In this document: positions 10,401-21,925 of the stretch, piece by piece
Numbering within the stretch: the first letter of the stretch is position 1
Layout: each line of letters begins with the position of its first letter
Assembly (NCBI RefSeq): GCF_032118995.1
Contig: NC_092665.1
Coordinates: forward strand, 3,694,001 to 3,758,000
DNA length: 64,000 nucleotides
Reading direction: 5' to 3'
Origin: Asterias amurensis
Lineage: Eukaryota; Echinodermata; Asteroidea; Forcipulatida; Asteriidae
Program-made: the position numbers and the translations under genes
The notes under the pieces: generated by a model
Seen by the model: the letters and a program-made list of their open reading frames with translations, nothing else
What the model was told of the DNA's origin: nothing
Database searches by the model: none

Positions 10401-13400
10401 TCAGTCCAGAAGTCCCAGTTTCCGGATTGCCAAGAATTGGTCGGGGATCTCCATTAAAGCTTGAAGCGCAAACGCTGATTCCTGGTGTCCGCTCTTTGCC
10501 GAAACCATCACTCGATGAAACTCAACAAACTGGAAATTGTCAAACTTCCTCTTGGGAAGTTTGTCGTCAAATTCGCGCATCATGTCCCACGGTCCGTCGC
10601 CGACTCCAACCACAATGATTGAGAGTGGGTACCGGGAAGCCTCTACTATAGCATCACGTGTTCTCTTTTCACTGGTAACCTGGCCATCCGCGATAATGAT
10701 AAGTATGTGGTACTGCTGGAGAGAGGAAACACAGAACAAAATTGAAAATTATAATGACCACTTTGTCCATTGTAAGCGAAATAGGGAGATTGATGTAGAT
10801 AGCTCAGCTGGTAGAGCACTCTAGGCCAAATTCATCAAGCTGAAAATACTGCTTTACAAGTTTCTTTGCTTAGCAAAAATTTAGTGGGCCATCAGTCACA
10901 ACAATGGGATACTCCGGAATTCTTATTAAAAGTTTTTTTTTTTTTTTTTTTTTTTTTTGGGGGGGGGGGTACTTTGTACAAGAGGTAAGTTGGGTGTGTA
11001 AAATCTCTCAAAAGAAAGCAACACCGCAACAGGATTTCATTTGATTTGTGAGAATAGTGCAAATAAAGGTTTCATATACTTGGGTTCTCTTTGAAACCAC
11101 AATTTTGGCTCTGGCTTTCGGCATCATCGGCCAGTTTGAAGGAAACGGGCGATTTGAAATGTTGCTAACTCTTACTAAAAAAGGATAAACTTTTAAATAG
11201 AAACACTGACCGCTTTTGTTTTGCGGACAATCTTGATGGCTTCCTGAATGACTGGAGCGAAGTCTGTCGGACCGCTTAGTGTCACAGTTGGTGTGATGTT
11301 ATTGTAACAATCAAGAACGTCATGGAAACCGTGGCACTCTCCATCGGAGCGGAACGGAAAAACTGATTGACCTTGGGTTGTGATGTCACCAAAGCCGTAG
11401 ACTGGTAGAAGGTTGTCGTCGTCGAATGGCGCCAAGGTCTGACCAAGAATCATGATGGCCTGAAATTATCAAATTAAGTTTGAAGTTAGAACAAGTGTTT
11501 TGTGAGGAGTATGAATTTGAAATGCATGTATGTCTAACTTAAGTTGGGACCCAACTATAAATGGAAGCGAAACAAGATTATGATGGAGGACATTGGCACC
11601 GTGTGATTGCTGATGACTTCTAGACCCTGTAGATTGAATGGGAGATGTGGTGCATCTGTCATCCTGCCCAATTCAAGTGCAAGTTGTCGTCAATCACTGA
11701 TGATGATGATGAAACAATAACTGGCCTATTCTTGAGGCACGTCCAAGTATACATAAAAAAAGGAGGCTTAATTATATGCACTGGCCATGTATAAACAAAA
11801 CTTTTCAACTATAGACAGACAGCCCCAACTTTAGATGAACTGGCCCAACTATAGACAGACAGCCCCAACTTTAGATGAACTGGCCCGTTTATAGACACAC
11901 TGGCCCAACTATAGACAGACTGGCCCAACTGTACACAGACTGGCCCAACTATAGACAGACTGGCGCAACTATAGATGAACTGGCCCAACTATAGACAGAC
12001 TGGCCCAACTACATATAGACAAAGTGTCCCTAACTGTCATGACTACAACAGACAGGCCAAACTACAGAAGGACTGGTCCAACTGCAGACACACTGCCCAA
12101 CTATAGAAAGACTGCACCAACTATAGATGAACTGGTCCAACTACAGACAGACTGCCCAACTATAGACAGACTGCACCAACTGATTGAGTGAATGTCCTAA
12201 CTTGCACACATTGTTTGAGTTTGGTACAAAGTTTATATACAAACCTGTTGATATGGGTTAAAGACTCCTGGCTCAATAGCGTGTAAACTCCTCCCTCCAA
12301 ATGTCTGTTTCCCAGTGTAGAGGTTGCTCTTTGTGTAGTCGATACCTGGTATAAAATAAAACAAAGATGCAAGTTAATAATAAAACCGACAAAATTTAAA
12401 AATGTGGTAACAAAAATGCAAACAGCTATTTAAAACTGTTTTATGAAAATGAGCTTAAAAAGTTACATATCCTGTTTGTCTTGATGATACTGCAACAACT
12501 ACCCTTGTCAGGGGGTCACACAGGTTGTGTTGGTTCATGCTCATGGAATTGCCAACCATGCCAGAAACACCAAACGAACTCCTTCTCTTATCAATAAGAG
12601 ATGGTTTCTTTGAAGTGCATTAAAGGAACACGTTGCCTTGGATCGGACGAGTTGGTCAAAACAAAAGCGTTTGTAACCGTTTTTTATATAATGCATATGG
12701 TTGGAAAGATGTTTTAAAAGTAGCATACAATGATCCACACAAGTTTGCCTCGAAATTGCGTGGTTTTCCTTCTACTGTGCGAACTGTGCGAACTATCACC
12801 GTCGGCCATTTATGGGAGTCAAAATTTTGACCCCCATAAATGGCCGACGTGTTAGTCGACGAGGTAAAAGGAAAACCACGCAATTTCGAGGCATATTTGT
12901 GTGGATCATTGTATTCTACTTTTACAACATCTTTCTACCCATATGCATTTGATAAAAAACGGTTACAAACGTTTTTCAAAGACCAACTCGACCGATCCAA
13001 GGCAACGTGTTCCTTTAAACAACAACTACGGCTTTACATCTTATAGCCACCACAAGTTCATTTTGCCAACCAACACAGGGACTGGCCCACCTAGTTGCCA
13101 TAACAGAACCCTCGACCCTCCAGCCATGGAGGGTTATGTTATCGCAACTGCCCATCTTGTTTGGCTGTTTATGGCTCTCTTTTAACATCGGTCTTATCAT
13201 AGTCTCCATAATAAGACCAATGTTCAATATAACACAAAGGTATCCAATATACTCACCAAATAATAAATTACTTGATTCCAAACCGGCTCTCCTCACAGCG
13301 TTACTCACTTCATCCAGCGAGTTAAACTTATCAACAATGGTTTGAAACGATGTTCCGCTCCCCCATCCAAGCACCTTGGCAAGAGCACTTCCAACTGGTG

Positions 13401-13584
13401 GGCTTGTGTCGTCTTTCGACGCGCTGGTTAGGTCTGGGTACAAAGAACTGTACGCTGGTGGCTTTTTAGTTGGCGTGGCTGAGCCATGGTCGCGATTTCT
13501 TGCAGAGAAACCATTCTTGAAACACTCAGTGATTTTATGCGCGATGAAGATCACAAGGCAAACAAACGCAACTTGTATGATCAT
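10401..13584 (-). CDS. Copine-domain (vWA-like) protein with N-terminal membrane anchor
   Basis: Four minus-strand exons, 13584-13257, 12345-12245, 11459-11211 and 10715-10401, join exactly into 993 nt (330 residues plus TGA). Residues about 1-26 are a hydrophobic stretch ([17 protein letters not shown]), a likely signal anchor. A Ser/Thr/Pro-rich linker follows, then a copine-type A domain: [84 protein letters not shown]. The metal-binding DxTxSN pattern of copines appears as DYTKSN. Typical copines carry two C2 domains before this domain, and plant RGLG proteins carry a RING after it. Neither is present here, since the protein stops at IRKLGLLD. Function is unknown; membrane-tethered protein binding is a guess. 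A TTAA-flanked MITE fills much of intron 1 and a 20-bp minisatellite lies in intron 2. Confidence 0.88.
10927..10969. repeat. Poly-T/poly-G tract
   Basis: About 30 T followed by about 10 G in copine-gene intron 3. It probably marks an old insertion tail; such tracts are also easily mis-sequenced. Confidence 0.9.
11806..12183. repeat. 20-bp minisatellite
   Basis: About 18 copies of a 20-bp unit, CCAACTATAGACAGACTGGC, with point variants and some units of altered length. It lies in intron 2 of the copine-domain gene. The units touch each other with no spacers. Confidence 0.95.
12624..13014. mobile_element. TTAA foldback MITE, family B
   Basis: TTAA at 12620-12623 and 13015-13018. Ends AGGAACACGTTGCCTTGGAT and its inverse. 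Almost the whole element is one hairpin around a central GTCGGCCATTTATGGG and its inverse. TTAAAGGAA fits the TTAAAGGRR end pattern I recall for T2/Kolobok MITEs of Xenopus. Lies in copine-gene intron 1. Confidence 0.9.
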
Positions 13585-14911
13585 GGTCCTCAAGTTCTAT
13601 CAGAGAATTTGGTTTTAAAAATAAGTTATGACAGAATTATCCTGCAGAAAACAGCTGAACAAAATATCATCTAATCAAATCAAAATGGTGAAAATTGGCG
13701 AAACTCAATGTTCGTACTTTGTTTTGGGGCAGGAAACGTTCACATTGATGATGACAAAATGGTGAGCATTAATAATAATAAGTTCAGCGTACACAATAAA
13801 CGTATAGGTTGTATTGCTGAAGAGCAGATCAGCTTACAAATACAAATCAATCAGTTTATTTCCGGTACAACAAGCTGATGACTTTGTATGTTGTTTGTGG
13901 TCACTCGACACAGGCTTTAGCCCCTTAAATACCACTTCTTACATCTTATAGCATAACCACACCACATGACTGTCGTGAAAGCTAACGAAAACATATTAAT
14001 CTGATGAAATACAACCCATAGTTCACTTACTTCTTTAGGTACACGTCGACATAGCTGAAGCTGGGAAGTAAACAAACGCAATTTATCGCTTGTATATGAT
14101 CTATTTTTAGAAACATACGGCATTTAACCAACGTGTACATTTGCTATGGTGACTCATTGCACCTAAGAAACTATACAAAATATAGTGCTCTTTGTTCCCC
14201 AACCCAAATGTAAAATATTGTTAAAGAATGAGCTTCTAAAACGTTGAAATGTTTTACAAATAAATTAAACCAAGTTTAGGCATTTTGTTATTACAATTTT
14301 TGTCCAAAACAGAATTTATTAAATGTTTGGCGGATTGACTTTTGAATCAGAAAGAGTGACACGTCGAGGTAAGCTGCAGTAGTTAGGTGCTATCAAAGTG
14401 CAATGCCTTATGTGTTAATTTATCACACCCGTACGACTGGGAGCCAGGCAGATTTGCAAGCAGACATTAGCAGACAACGCATTTTATGATTATTACACTC
14501 AGTAAACAATACAAAATGCATATGAATTATGTATAGCGCTACAGTGCAGTATATTTTGATTTTTGAAAAAAAATTACATAAAAACCAACTTCTTATTAAC
14601 CACACGCACAAATACTTCTACCTTCATGACCCAGCCAGCGTACCGCTAATGTTACATAGCGCCCTCTGTGGACGTCAAAATAATAAGAAGTCTTAAAAAT
14701 ATTTATTTTTTTCGACCTCCGTTAGTTTAGCATAGCGCCCTCTGTTTACGTCAAAATCAACACACGGACTAAATGTGAAACCTGTGCGTATTTGTATACA
14801 AACTACACCAAGCCCATAGAGATAACTCTATGAACAAGCCTCAGATGGGTACCAGTCTACTATTTTTCCTGCATCAAACAAACAACGTGCGTTTTATTTG
14901 CATAATTTATT
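13585..14911. other. 5' flank of the copine-domain gene, no gene seen
   Basis: AT-rich. The phrase CATAGCGCCCTCTGT occurs twice (about 14658 and 14729) with similar following bases, a small local duplication. No coding sequence is recognised. Confidence 0.5.
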
Positions 14912-15002
14912 CTCGTCTATGGCGTGTCAAACGTTGCATTATTCGATAATGTACAATATATGTGCGATGTTTCTCATATATATGCGATAATTGTCACATA
15001 TG

Positions 15003-15270
15003 TGCGATATTCATTTGATGTATGCAATAAATGTAATATATATGCAATAAATGTAATATATATGCAATAAATATAATATATATGCAATAAATTGTAATAT
15101 ATGTGCGATAAATTGTAATATATGTGCGATAAATTGTAATATATGTGCGATAAATTGTAATATATGTGCGATGAATTGTAATATATGTGCGATAAATTGT
15201 AATATATGTGCGATAAATTGTAATATATGTGCGATAAATTGTAATATATGTGCAATAATTTGCAATATTA
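15003..15270. repeat. 21-bp tandem array, left arm
   Basis: Eight copies spaced exactly 21 bp (about 15090-15250), preceded by shorter 17-19-bp relatives (TGCAATAAATGTAATATATA). It gives rise to spurious Tyr/Ile-rich reading frames. Confidence 0.95.
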
Positions 15271-17584
15271 TATGTGCGATAATTTGCAATAGATATGTGA
15301 TATTTTTTAATATCTGTTTGATAATTTTGTAGTATATTATATGCGATCATTTGTATGCGATGTTTTGTGACGGTATACATATGCGATAATTTAATATACA
15401 TGTGCGATGTTCGTTCTTATATATGTGCGAAAACGGAATTGTGGGATATAGTATGGCTTCCTGTCCACTTGATCCCCGTATCCGTAATGTTTTAGATCGG
15501 GCCAGACTATACTCTTGACGGTATAGTATGGTTCCTATGGTTCAATGAGATTGGCGTAGGGTTTATAATGATGGTCAGGGTACGAGACTCGAGCAGCGTA
15601 TTTCCGAAACAGCCAGCCAGCCGCGTATTCGGATAATAGAACACATACAGTACAGGGAGGTGACAAAATGTTGCATTTTGCTCAAATCTGAAGGTGAAGA
15701 TCTGTTTTACTCGAACGAATTCTGCAATATTAGCATAATTTAGAATGTTTAATTGATAATATGTCAATTTCATAGCTTCACATGATTAAAAAATAATTTA
15801 TAAAAAGTGAAAAACATTAACAAAACGTCAAAAAATGACCCGCAAACGAAAAGGCAAACATTTTTATTTTGTATTTTTTGCATTTTTTAATATGTCAAAA
15901 AAACATCACTGTAAAATACAAAACCATAACTTGAAAAGAATTTATACCCTTTGTTAAAACAAAACATTTAATTTGTAATCCAGAACTTTCAAGACTAATA
16001 TAGTGGGCGTATCAAATTTTGGAGCTGGGTAAATTTGGTTCACTATCTAGTGGTTAATTAACCACAGTTATTCTGACGCCATTGTCAATGTAACATTCCG
16101 CCCAATTACATAGACGGTGGACTTAAACACAATTTGAAAAGAATTTGAACCCTTCGTTAAGACAAAAAGTTGCTTTCTTGTTCCAGAACCTTGAAGGAAG
16201 ATAGACTGGACGTATCAAATTTTGAGCTGGCTAAATTGGTCAACTATTATTGATTCTGCAATAAAAAGAAAATGTTTAAAGAAAATGTTTAAAGAAATTG
16301 TTTGTCTTATCGAAGGGTGTCACCACCTTTTGCTCGCGGCTGACATAACTATAAATGTGGTGACTAAGATTCAAAAAATTTGAAAAATGATTTTGCAAAC
16401 AAGACACAGTTGAATTTTTATAGCACAAGAACTTTTAAATTTTATTGACAACAATTAAAAATAATCAATCATGAGTGTTTCAGATATAGCTCGGTAATTT
16501 ACTAACTTTAACTGTTCTACGATTTAAAGTCACCTGGAAATAGAAGTGTTTTTCTTTCAAACATAAGAGAATATGCTTACGAACAATAAAACAATTTATT
16601 TAGTAATTGATAAGACAAACATTTTCTTTTTATTGCAGAATCAATAATAGTTGACCAATTTAGCCAGCTCAAAATTTGATACGTCCAGTCTATCTTCCTT
16701 CAAGATTCTGGAACAAGAAAGCAACTTTTTGTCTTAACGAAGGGTTCAAATTCTTTTCAAATTGTGTTTAAGTCCACCGTCTATGTAATTGGGCGGAACG
16801 TACATTGACAATGGCGTCAGAATAACTGTGGTTAATTAACCACTAGATAGTGAACCAAATTTACCCAGCTCCAAAATTTGATACGCCCACTATATTAGTC
16901 TTGAAAGTTCTGGATTACAAATTAAATGTTTTGTTTTAACGAAGGGTATAAATTCTTTTCAAGTTATGGTTTTGTATTTCACAGTGATGTTTTTTTGACA
17001 TATTAAAAAATGCAAAAAATACAAAATAAAAATGTTTGCCTTTTCGTTTGCGGGTCATTTTTTGACGTTTTGTTAATGTTTTTCACTTTTTATAAATTAT
17101 TTTTTAATCATGTGAAGCTATGAAATTGACATATTATCAATTAAAAATTCTAAATTATGCTAATATTGCAGAATTCGTTCGAGTAAAACAGATCTTCACC
17201 TTCAGATTTGAGCAAAATGCAACATTTTGTCACCTCCCTGTACTGTATGTGTTCTATTATCCGAATACGCGGCTGGCTGGCTATTTCGGAAATACGCTGC
17301 TCGAGTCTCGTACCCTGACCATCACTATAACTTGAACCCTACGCCAATCTCATTGAACCATAGGAACCATACTATACCGTCAAGAGTATAGTCTGGCCCG
17401 ATCTAAAACATTACGGATACGGGGATCAAGTGGACAGGAAGCCATACTATATCCCACAATTCCGTTTTCGCACATATATAAGAACGAACATCGCACATGT
17501 ATATTAAATTATCGCATATGTATACCGTCACAAAACATCGCATACAAATGATCGCATATAATATACTACAAAATTATCAAACAT

Positions 17585-17860
17585 ATATTAAAAATTATCG
17601 CATATCTATTGCAAATTATCGCACATATATTGCAAATTATTGCACATATATTACAATTTATCGCACACATATTACAATTTATCGCACATATATTACAATT
17701 TATCGCACATATATTACAATTTATCGCACATATATTACAATTTATTGCATATATATTACATTTATTGCATATGTATTACATTTGTTGCATATATATTTCA
17801 TTTATTGCATATATATTACATTTATTGCATACATCAAATGAATATCGCACATATGTGACA
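17585..17860. repeat. 21-bp tandem array, right arm
   Basis: Inverse of the left-arm array with about five regular units plus shorter variants. The copy-number difference shows that the arms change independently. Confidence 0.95.
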
Positions 17861-17940
17861 ATTATCGCATATATATGAGAAACATCGCACATATATTGTA
17901 CATTATCGAATAATGCAACGTTTGACACGCCATACTCGTC

Positions 17941-18774
17941 TGTCATTGCATGTCCAGGCAAGATTCCCAGCTCGCTTTGTTTATGTAATTTTTCTACACA
18001 CAGGTTAGTGAGTCAGCCTTCAAAATAATTTATAGAACCATTGAGTAAGGACAGAAGTTAGGAACAACTTGTGTGCGAAGAGTTGGTTTCTGTAGTCTAG
18101 ATAACACAATTTAGCTGTAAATCCACTGAAACTGTTATTGAACACTGTCTGTAGTAAACGGTACAGGTCGAGAAGTCTATCAACAGATCAATACAATCAG
18201 ATCACACAAAATTTAAACAACACCTCGAGTTTTGGAAGTGTGAACTGAGTGAAATCGTGTTAACAGGCTCTCTCATCAAAAACAAAGGACCGAGTCAAAG
18301 TGAGTGATAAACGAATGAAAGAAATATGTTGTTAAGAACAAGAATGAGTAGGAATTTTAGTAATAATATTACTAATTAGGACTTTAGTTAGGAGTGTCAT
18401 TCTTACTTCTGTAGGAAGAATTCTTTCTTTGTTTGATTGAGTTTGTTTATCAGACTTAAAAAGTTTAATTGTGCAATTTTACAATATAAGTTGTAATTCA
18501 TTTTATTAATTTAAAAAAAAATACACAGAATACACAGTACAATTTGAAATTTAAAGTCGGATATCTCAATTTCAATATGTAAAAATGCATTCTATTTGCT
18601 TTCTGGTTTCGGATTTAGACTTTCTTTTACAAAATTATGGTTTTATGACATGAAACTTTCTGATGAATTTGTCAAACGCTTTTTGATAAAGTTTTCCTCG
18701 TATACTTTTCCTGATGCTAATTTAAATTTGGATTCTGAATCTTCTTTCGCAGATGTGCCTTTTAATCAGTAACA
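17941..18774. other. 5' flank of the deoxynucleoside kinase gene
   Basis: AT-rich, without a recognised gene. The last 25 bases before the ATG contain a pyrimidine tract and TCGCAG, a likely 5'UTR splice acceptor. Confidence 0.4.
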
Positions 18775-18788
18775 ATGTTACTCAGTAG
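18753..18788 (+). promoter_or_regulatory. Upstream ORF overlapping the kinase start
   Basis: An ATG at 18753 opens an 11-codon frame ending in TAG at 18786-18788, which overlaps the kinase start codon (18775) in another frame. If the mRNA includes this stretch, initiation here would compete with the full-length presequence form and could favour the downstream start at 18919. This is a sequence observation only; the transcript start is unknown. Confidence 0.4.
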
Positions 18789-19602
18789 GATCTTCAGAGT
18801 CGTGGCTCGTTCTGCCAGTAACCAGAGCAACTGCATCTGTTTAAACAGAACACTCGGTAAACAGGGGTACAACATCAACGTTTTGTGTCTTCCAAGTAAA
18901 CACTTGAACTTTGTGAAAATGATGAGCGATAATGCATCATCAAGAAACTTTAAATTCCAAGATGGAGAGAAACCCTTTACAGTTTCTATTGAAGGAAACA
19001 TCGGGGCTGGCAAGACTACCCTCATGAACTTCTTCTCCAAGCAGAAGGACGTCACTGTTATTGAAGAGCCTGTTAAGAAATGGCAGAATGTCCGTGGCCA
19101 TAATCTCTTCGATCTGATGTATCATGACCCTCTACAGTGGAGCTTTGTGTTCCAGTCCTACGTTCAACTCACCATGCTGGAGAACCATAGCATCCAAGTT
19201 GACACCCCTATCAAACTAATGGAACGGTCGGTACACAGCGCTCGATATTGCTTCGTTGAAAACATGCATCTTGAGAAGAAGATGTCCGACCCAGAGTTTG
19301 TAGTCCTGGATGAGCTTTACCAATGGGTCGTCAGAAACCATGATTTCAGCGTTGATCGCATCATTTATCTTCAGACCACACCTGAGAAATGTCATGAGAG
19401 AGTTCTTGAGCGATGCCGAGAAGAAGAAGAGGGTATTCCGCTGGAGTATTTACAAGGTATTCATCAAAGATATGAAGATTGGTTGATCCATAAGAAGTTT
19501 CCTGTCCCAGGGTCCGTGATGGTTCTGGATGCGACGTCCTCGCTGGAGGAGATGCTGAAAACATATGAAACTAAACAGAACACTATCTTGTGCGAAGGAT
19601 GA
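18775..19602 (+). CDS. Deoxynucleoside kinase, TK2/dNK type, single exon
   Basis: One uninterrupted frame of 275 residues. It phosphorylates deoxynucleosides for salvage dNTP synthesis, in mitochondria for TK2. Seen: P-loop GNIGAGKT (residues 74-81), EEPVKKWQN, the ERSVHSARY substrate/catalytic motif, YLQTTPEKC, and the lid region RCREEEEGIPLEYL, very close to human TK2 and insect dNK. The basic, Ser/Arg-rich N terminus (MLLSRIFRVVARSAS) looks like a mitochondrial presequence. A second start at MMSDNASS (18919) would give a shorter cytosolic form. Vertebrate TK2 has many introns, so an intronless copy could be a retrogene or reflect intron loss. A CAG acceptor-like site just before the start (18750-18752) suggests a 5'UTR intron. 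Substrate range (thymidine only or broad) cannot be read from the sequence. Confidence 0.93.
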   Translation: MLLSRIFRVVARSASNQSNCICLNRTLGKQGYNINVLCLPSKHLNFVKMMSDNASSRNFKFQDGEKPFTVSIEGNIGAGKTTLMNFFSKQKDVTVIEEPVKKWQNVRGHNLFDLMYHDPLQWSFVFQSYVQLTMLENHSIQVDTPIKLMERSVHSARYCFVENMHLEKKMSDPEFVVLDELYQWVVRNHDFSVDRIIYLQTTPEKCHERVLERCREEEEGIPLEYLQGIHQRYEDWLIHKKFPVPGSVMVLDATSSLEEMLKTYETKQNTILCEG

Positions 19603-20249
19603 AGGAAACAGGCCTGAATTTCATCTTTGAGAGAGCAAGGCCATTTCATTTTGAAATTTTTGATGTCTATGGGAAACATTTAAAGGGGTACCAAGGCCAA
19701 AGACCAGGGCAACGGAGGCCATTGCTTTAGTGAAATTCCAGGCCTAAGGAAACAATAACTCTCACTACACCAAATATCTTATTTTTTAGATTAAAAAGGA
19801 CACCATACTATACTCATTTTGGGATGCATTGCTTTGAACAGAATGAACTCAAAATGGCAGCATCATGAAGGACAATGGACTAGTTTAACAGCTGACTAAA
19901 CTGACACCAAAGTCATGTGAAGATCATTTTCTTTCAGATCAAATTTGGTTATAAAACTGCTTTGAAAAAGGTGTCTGGCCTAATATTATTTGACTCTCAT
20001 GTGACATGATGAAGGCCAGTTCCACCGTAGGCTTAGTTTTATGCCAGTTGCCTGGTGAACAAATTCTGATTAATTTACACATTCTACTTCTTTGTACAAA
20101 CTATGCTAAATCCTCTGTAAGTAATTCTTTACTTTACTATTTTCTTGATACTGTATGGGCCAAAACCACTTGTATTGCATGAGCATTGTGATTGAAGGGG
20201 GACTGCCGTCAACTCATTATCATTGTGGGCCTTTTGCTGTACTTTAAAG

Positions 20250-20658
20250 TTAAAGACACTGGACACTATTGGTAATTTGTCTAAGACTAATCGTCTGACT
20301 TGGTGTATCTCAACATATGCACAACAATAACATAACAAACCTGTGAAAATTTGAACTCAATTTGTTGTTGAAGTTGCATGATAATAACGGAAGTAAAAAA
20401 AACCTTGTCACACGAAGTTGTGTGCTTTCAGATGCTTGATTTCGGGACCTCAAAATCTAATTCTGAGCTTAGGTCTTGTAATCAAATTCAAATATTATTT
20501 TAGTGGAAATTACTTCTTTCTCGAAAACTACAATACTTCAGAGAGAGCAGTTTCTCACAATGTCTTATACTATCAACAGCTTTCCATTGCTTGTTACCAA
20601 GTAAGTTTTTATGCTAACAATTATTTTGAGTAATTTACCAATAGTGTCCACTGCCTTT
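20250..20658. mobile_element. TTAA MITE, family C
   Basis: Ends AAGACACTGGACACTATTGG and CCAATAGTGTCCACTGCCTT next to TTAA. Full-length interior with GTCACACGAAGTTGTGTGC. Confidence 0.8.
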
Positions 20659-20756
20659 AACTCGAACCATGTTTCTGTGTGTGCTGGCCTGAAACATCAC
20701 AATAATGACAGTGCCCATTATGCCGTGCTGAGTTAGAAGTTAAACTCCATCAGAAC

Positions 20757-20995
20757 CTGGGCCCAATTTCGTAAAGCCTGTAAGCACCAAAAAAATTGCT
20801 AAGCACAACAAAACAATTGGTTAATAGAAACGGGTTACCAGCCAATGTTACATTAAGTTTGCATTGTTGTGACTTGTGTCCCACTGAACTTTTGCTTAGC
20901 AAAGAAATTCGTCAAGCAGTATTTTCTGTTTACAGCTTAATGAAATCATGGAGGAAGACTATTTTTCCACGATGAAATCAGGCCCAGTGCTCATG
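20757..20995. mobile_element. Family E foldback MITE, diverged
   Basis: Starts CTGGGCCCAATTTCGTAAAG and ends ATGAAATCAGGCCCAG. Internal TGCTTAGCA words are in both orientations. Confidence 0.6.
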
Positions 20996-21925
20996 TGATC
21001 ATTAAAGTAATTTTCCTTTAAAGTTTCTGGTTTGTAGGTAAACAGATTATTAATCTAAACCCAACAGTGCAAAAGAAGTTGAAATCAGTTTTCCTAAATC
21101 ACCAAAAATAAATTCCTCTGAATTACAACATTCCAGTTAATTTCACTTTGTAGACTGAACATTATGTAACAATAGAGGGCGCCCTTTTTGCTTTACAAAA
21201 GTGTAAACTGCATGTGTAATTTTTTTCATATTTATAGTCCTAAAAAGTGTTAATTACAGATAAGATATTGAACTTGTTTGTGGAGCTGCTTACAAGCTAA
21301 TGCAGACTATCTTCAATAAAAACAAATTCGTGCCGAGATGATCTCTCCTGTTTGAGTAAGGTTTGGTTTTAAAAGCTTAGGGGACAAAAGCAATGTTTTT
21401 ATTTTTTATTTCATGCTGCTTGTATAAAAAATAAAAGTAATAAAGTACTTATTAATAACTTCACACGCAGTGTTATACATTGTTTTGCTGAATTATATGC
21501 CGTATTTATTATTTATTTATCGATATTTTTCCAAGCAATGTCGGCAAAACTTGTGGCCTTTGATTTGGGCGGGGCCTGAAAGTCCAACAATAGGTGCTTC
21601 AATTACGCCTTATTGGGCTACAACACCTGTAAAGTGAACCGAGCGTGCGCTCCGTGTTGGGCTTTGATTAATTTGGGCGCTGTTTTGGGCGTGATAAATT
21701 TGCATAAAAGTTCACTGCGCAACCGATGTGCGATGTCGTCTGCTAAAATAGTTGGTCATTTCAATTGTGCGTTAGAATTTCAGCCGGCCAAACAAGTGTA
21801 TCATGTTTGGAGAATGTAATGATTGATATAGTGTTTTTCTTGAAGAATCTGAAAGAAAAGGATTATTTCAGTTATGAAACAAGTGGACAAAAATAAGTGG
21901 AAACTGGTGACATTGTGATGACAAT

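Larger units (their letters stand above)
14918..17934. mobile_element. 3-kb foldback element with 6-bp target duplication
   Basis: Left arm 14918-16311 and right arm 16609-17934 are inverted copies of each other around a 297-bp unique centre. The tips are TATGGCGTGTCAAACG and its inverse. CTCGTC stands directly outside both ends (14912-14917, 17935-17940). Within each arm, near the tip, lie 21-bp tandem units (AAATTGTAATATATGTGCGAT): eight regular copies on the left and five on the right. The arms differ at scattered sites and in repeat number. Two frames of about 70-90 codons in the arms mirror each other but diverge, and no transposase was recognised. Organisation is like Foldback-type DNA transposons; the superfamily is not assigned. 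Confidence 0.9.
19603..21925. other. Kinase 3' flank and espin 5' flank
   Basis: No gene seen. It contains a dispersed repeat (19625-19745), a family C MITE (20250-20658) and a family E relative (20757-20995). AATAAA at about 21316 could serve the kinase mRNA. A more GC-balanced block about 21540-21925 is the likely espin promoter and 5'UTR. Confidence 0.5.

Noticed and set aside
11806-12183. CRISPR-like array
   Set aside because: The units abut with no unique spacers, and the host is an animal. It is a minisatellite.
14974-15401. Tyr/Ile-rich reading frames on the minus strand
   Set aside because: They are the 21-bp tandem array of the foldback element read in three frames. The mirrored array at 17497-17878 gives the same false proteins.
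15507-15773. A possible gene in the foldback arms (frame starting MKLTYYQLN)
   Set aside because: The mirror copy at 17120-17335 keeps the first ~70 residues but diverges after that, and there is no family match. Its conservation simply reflects arm identity.
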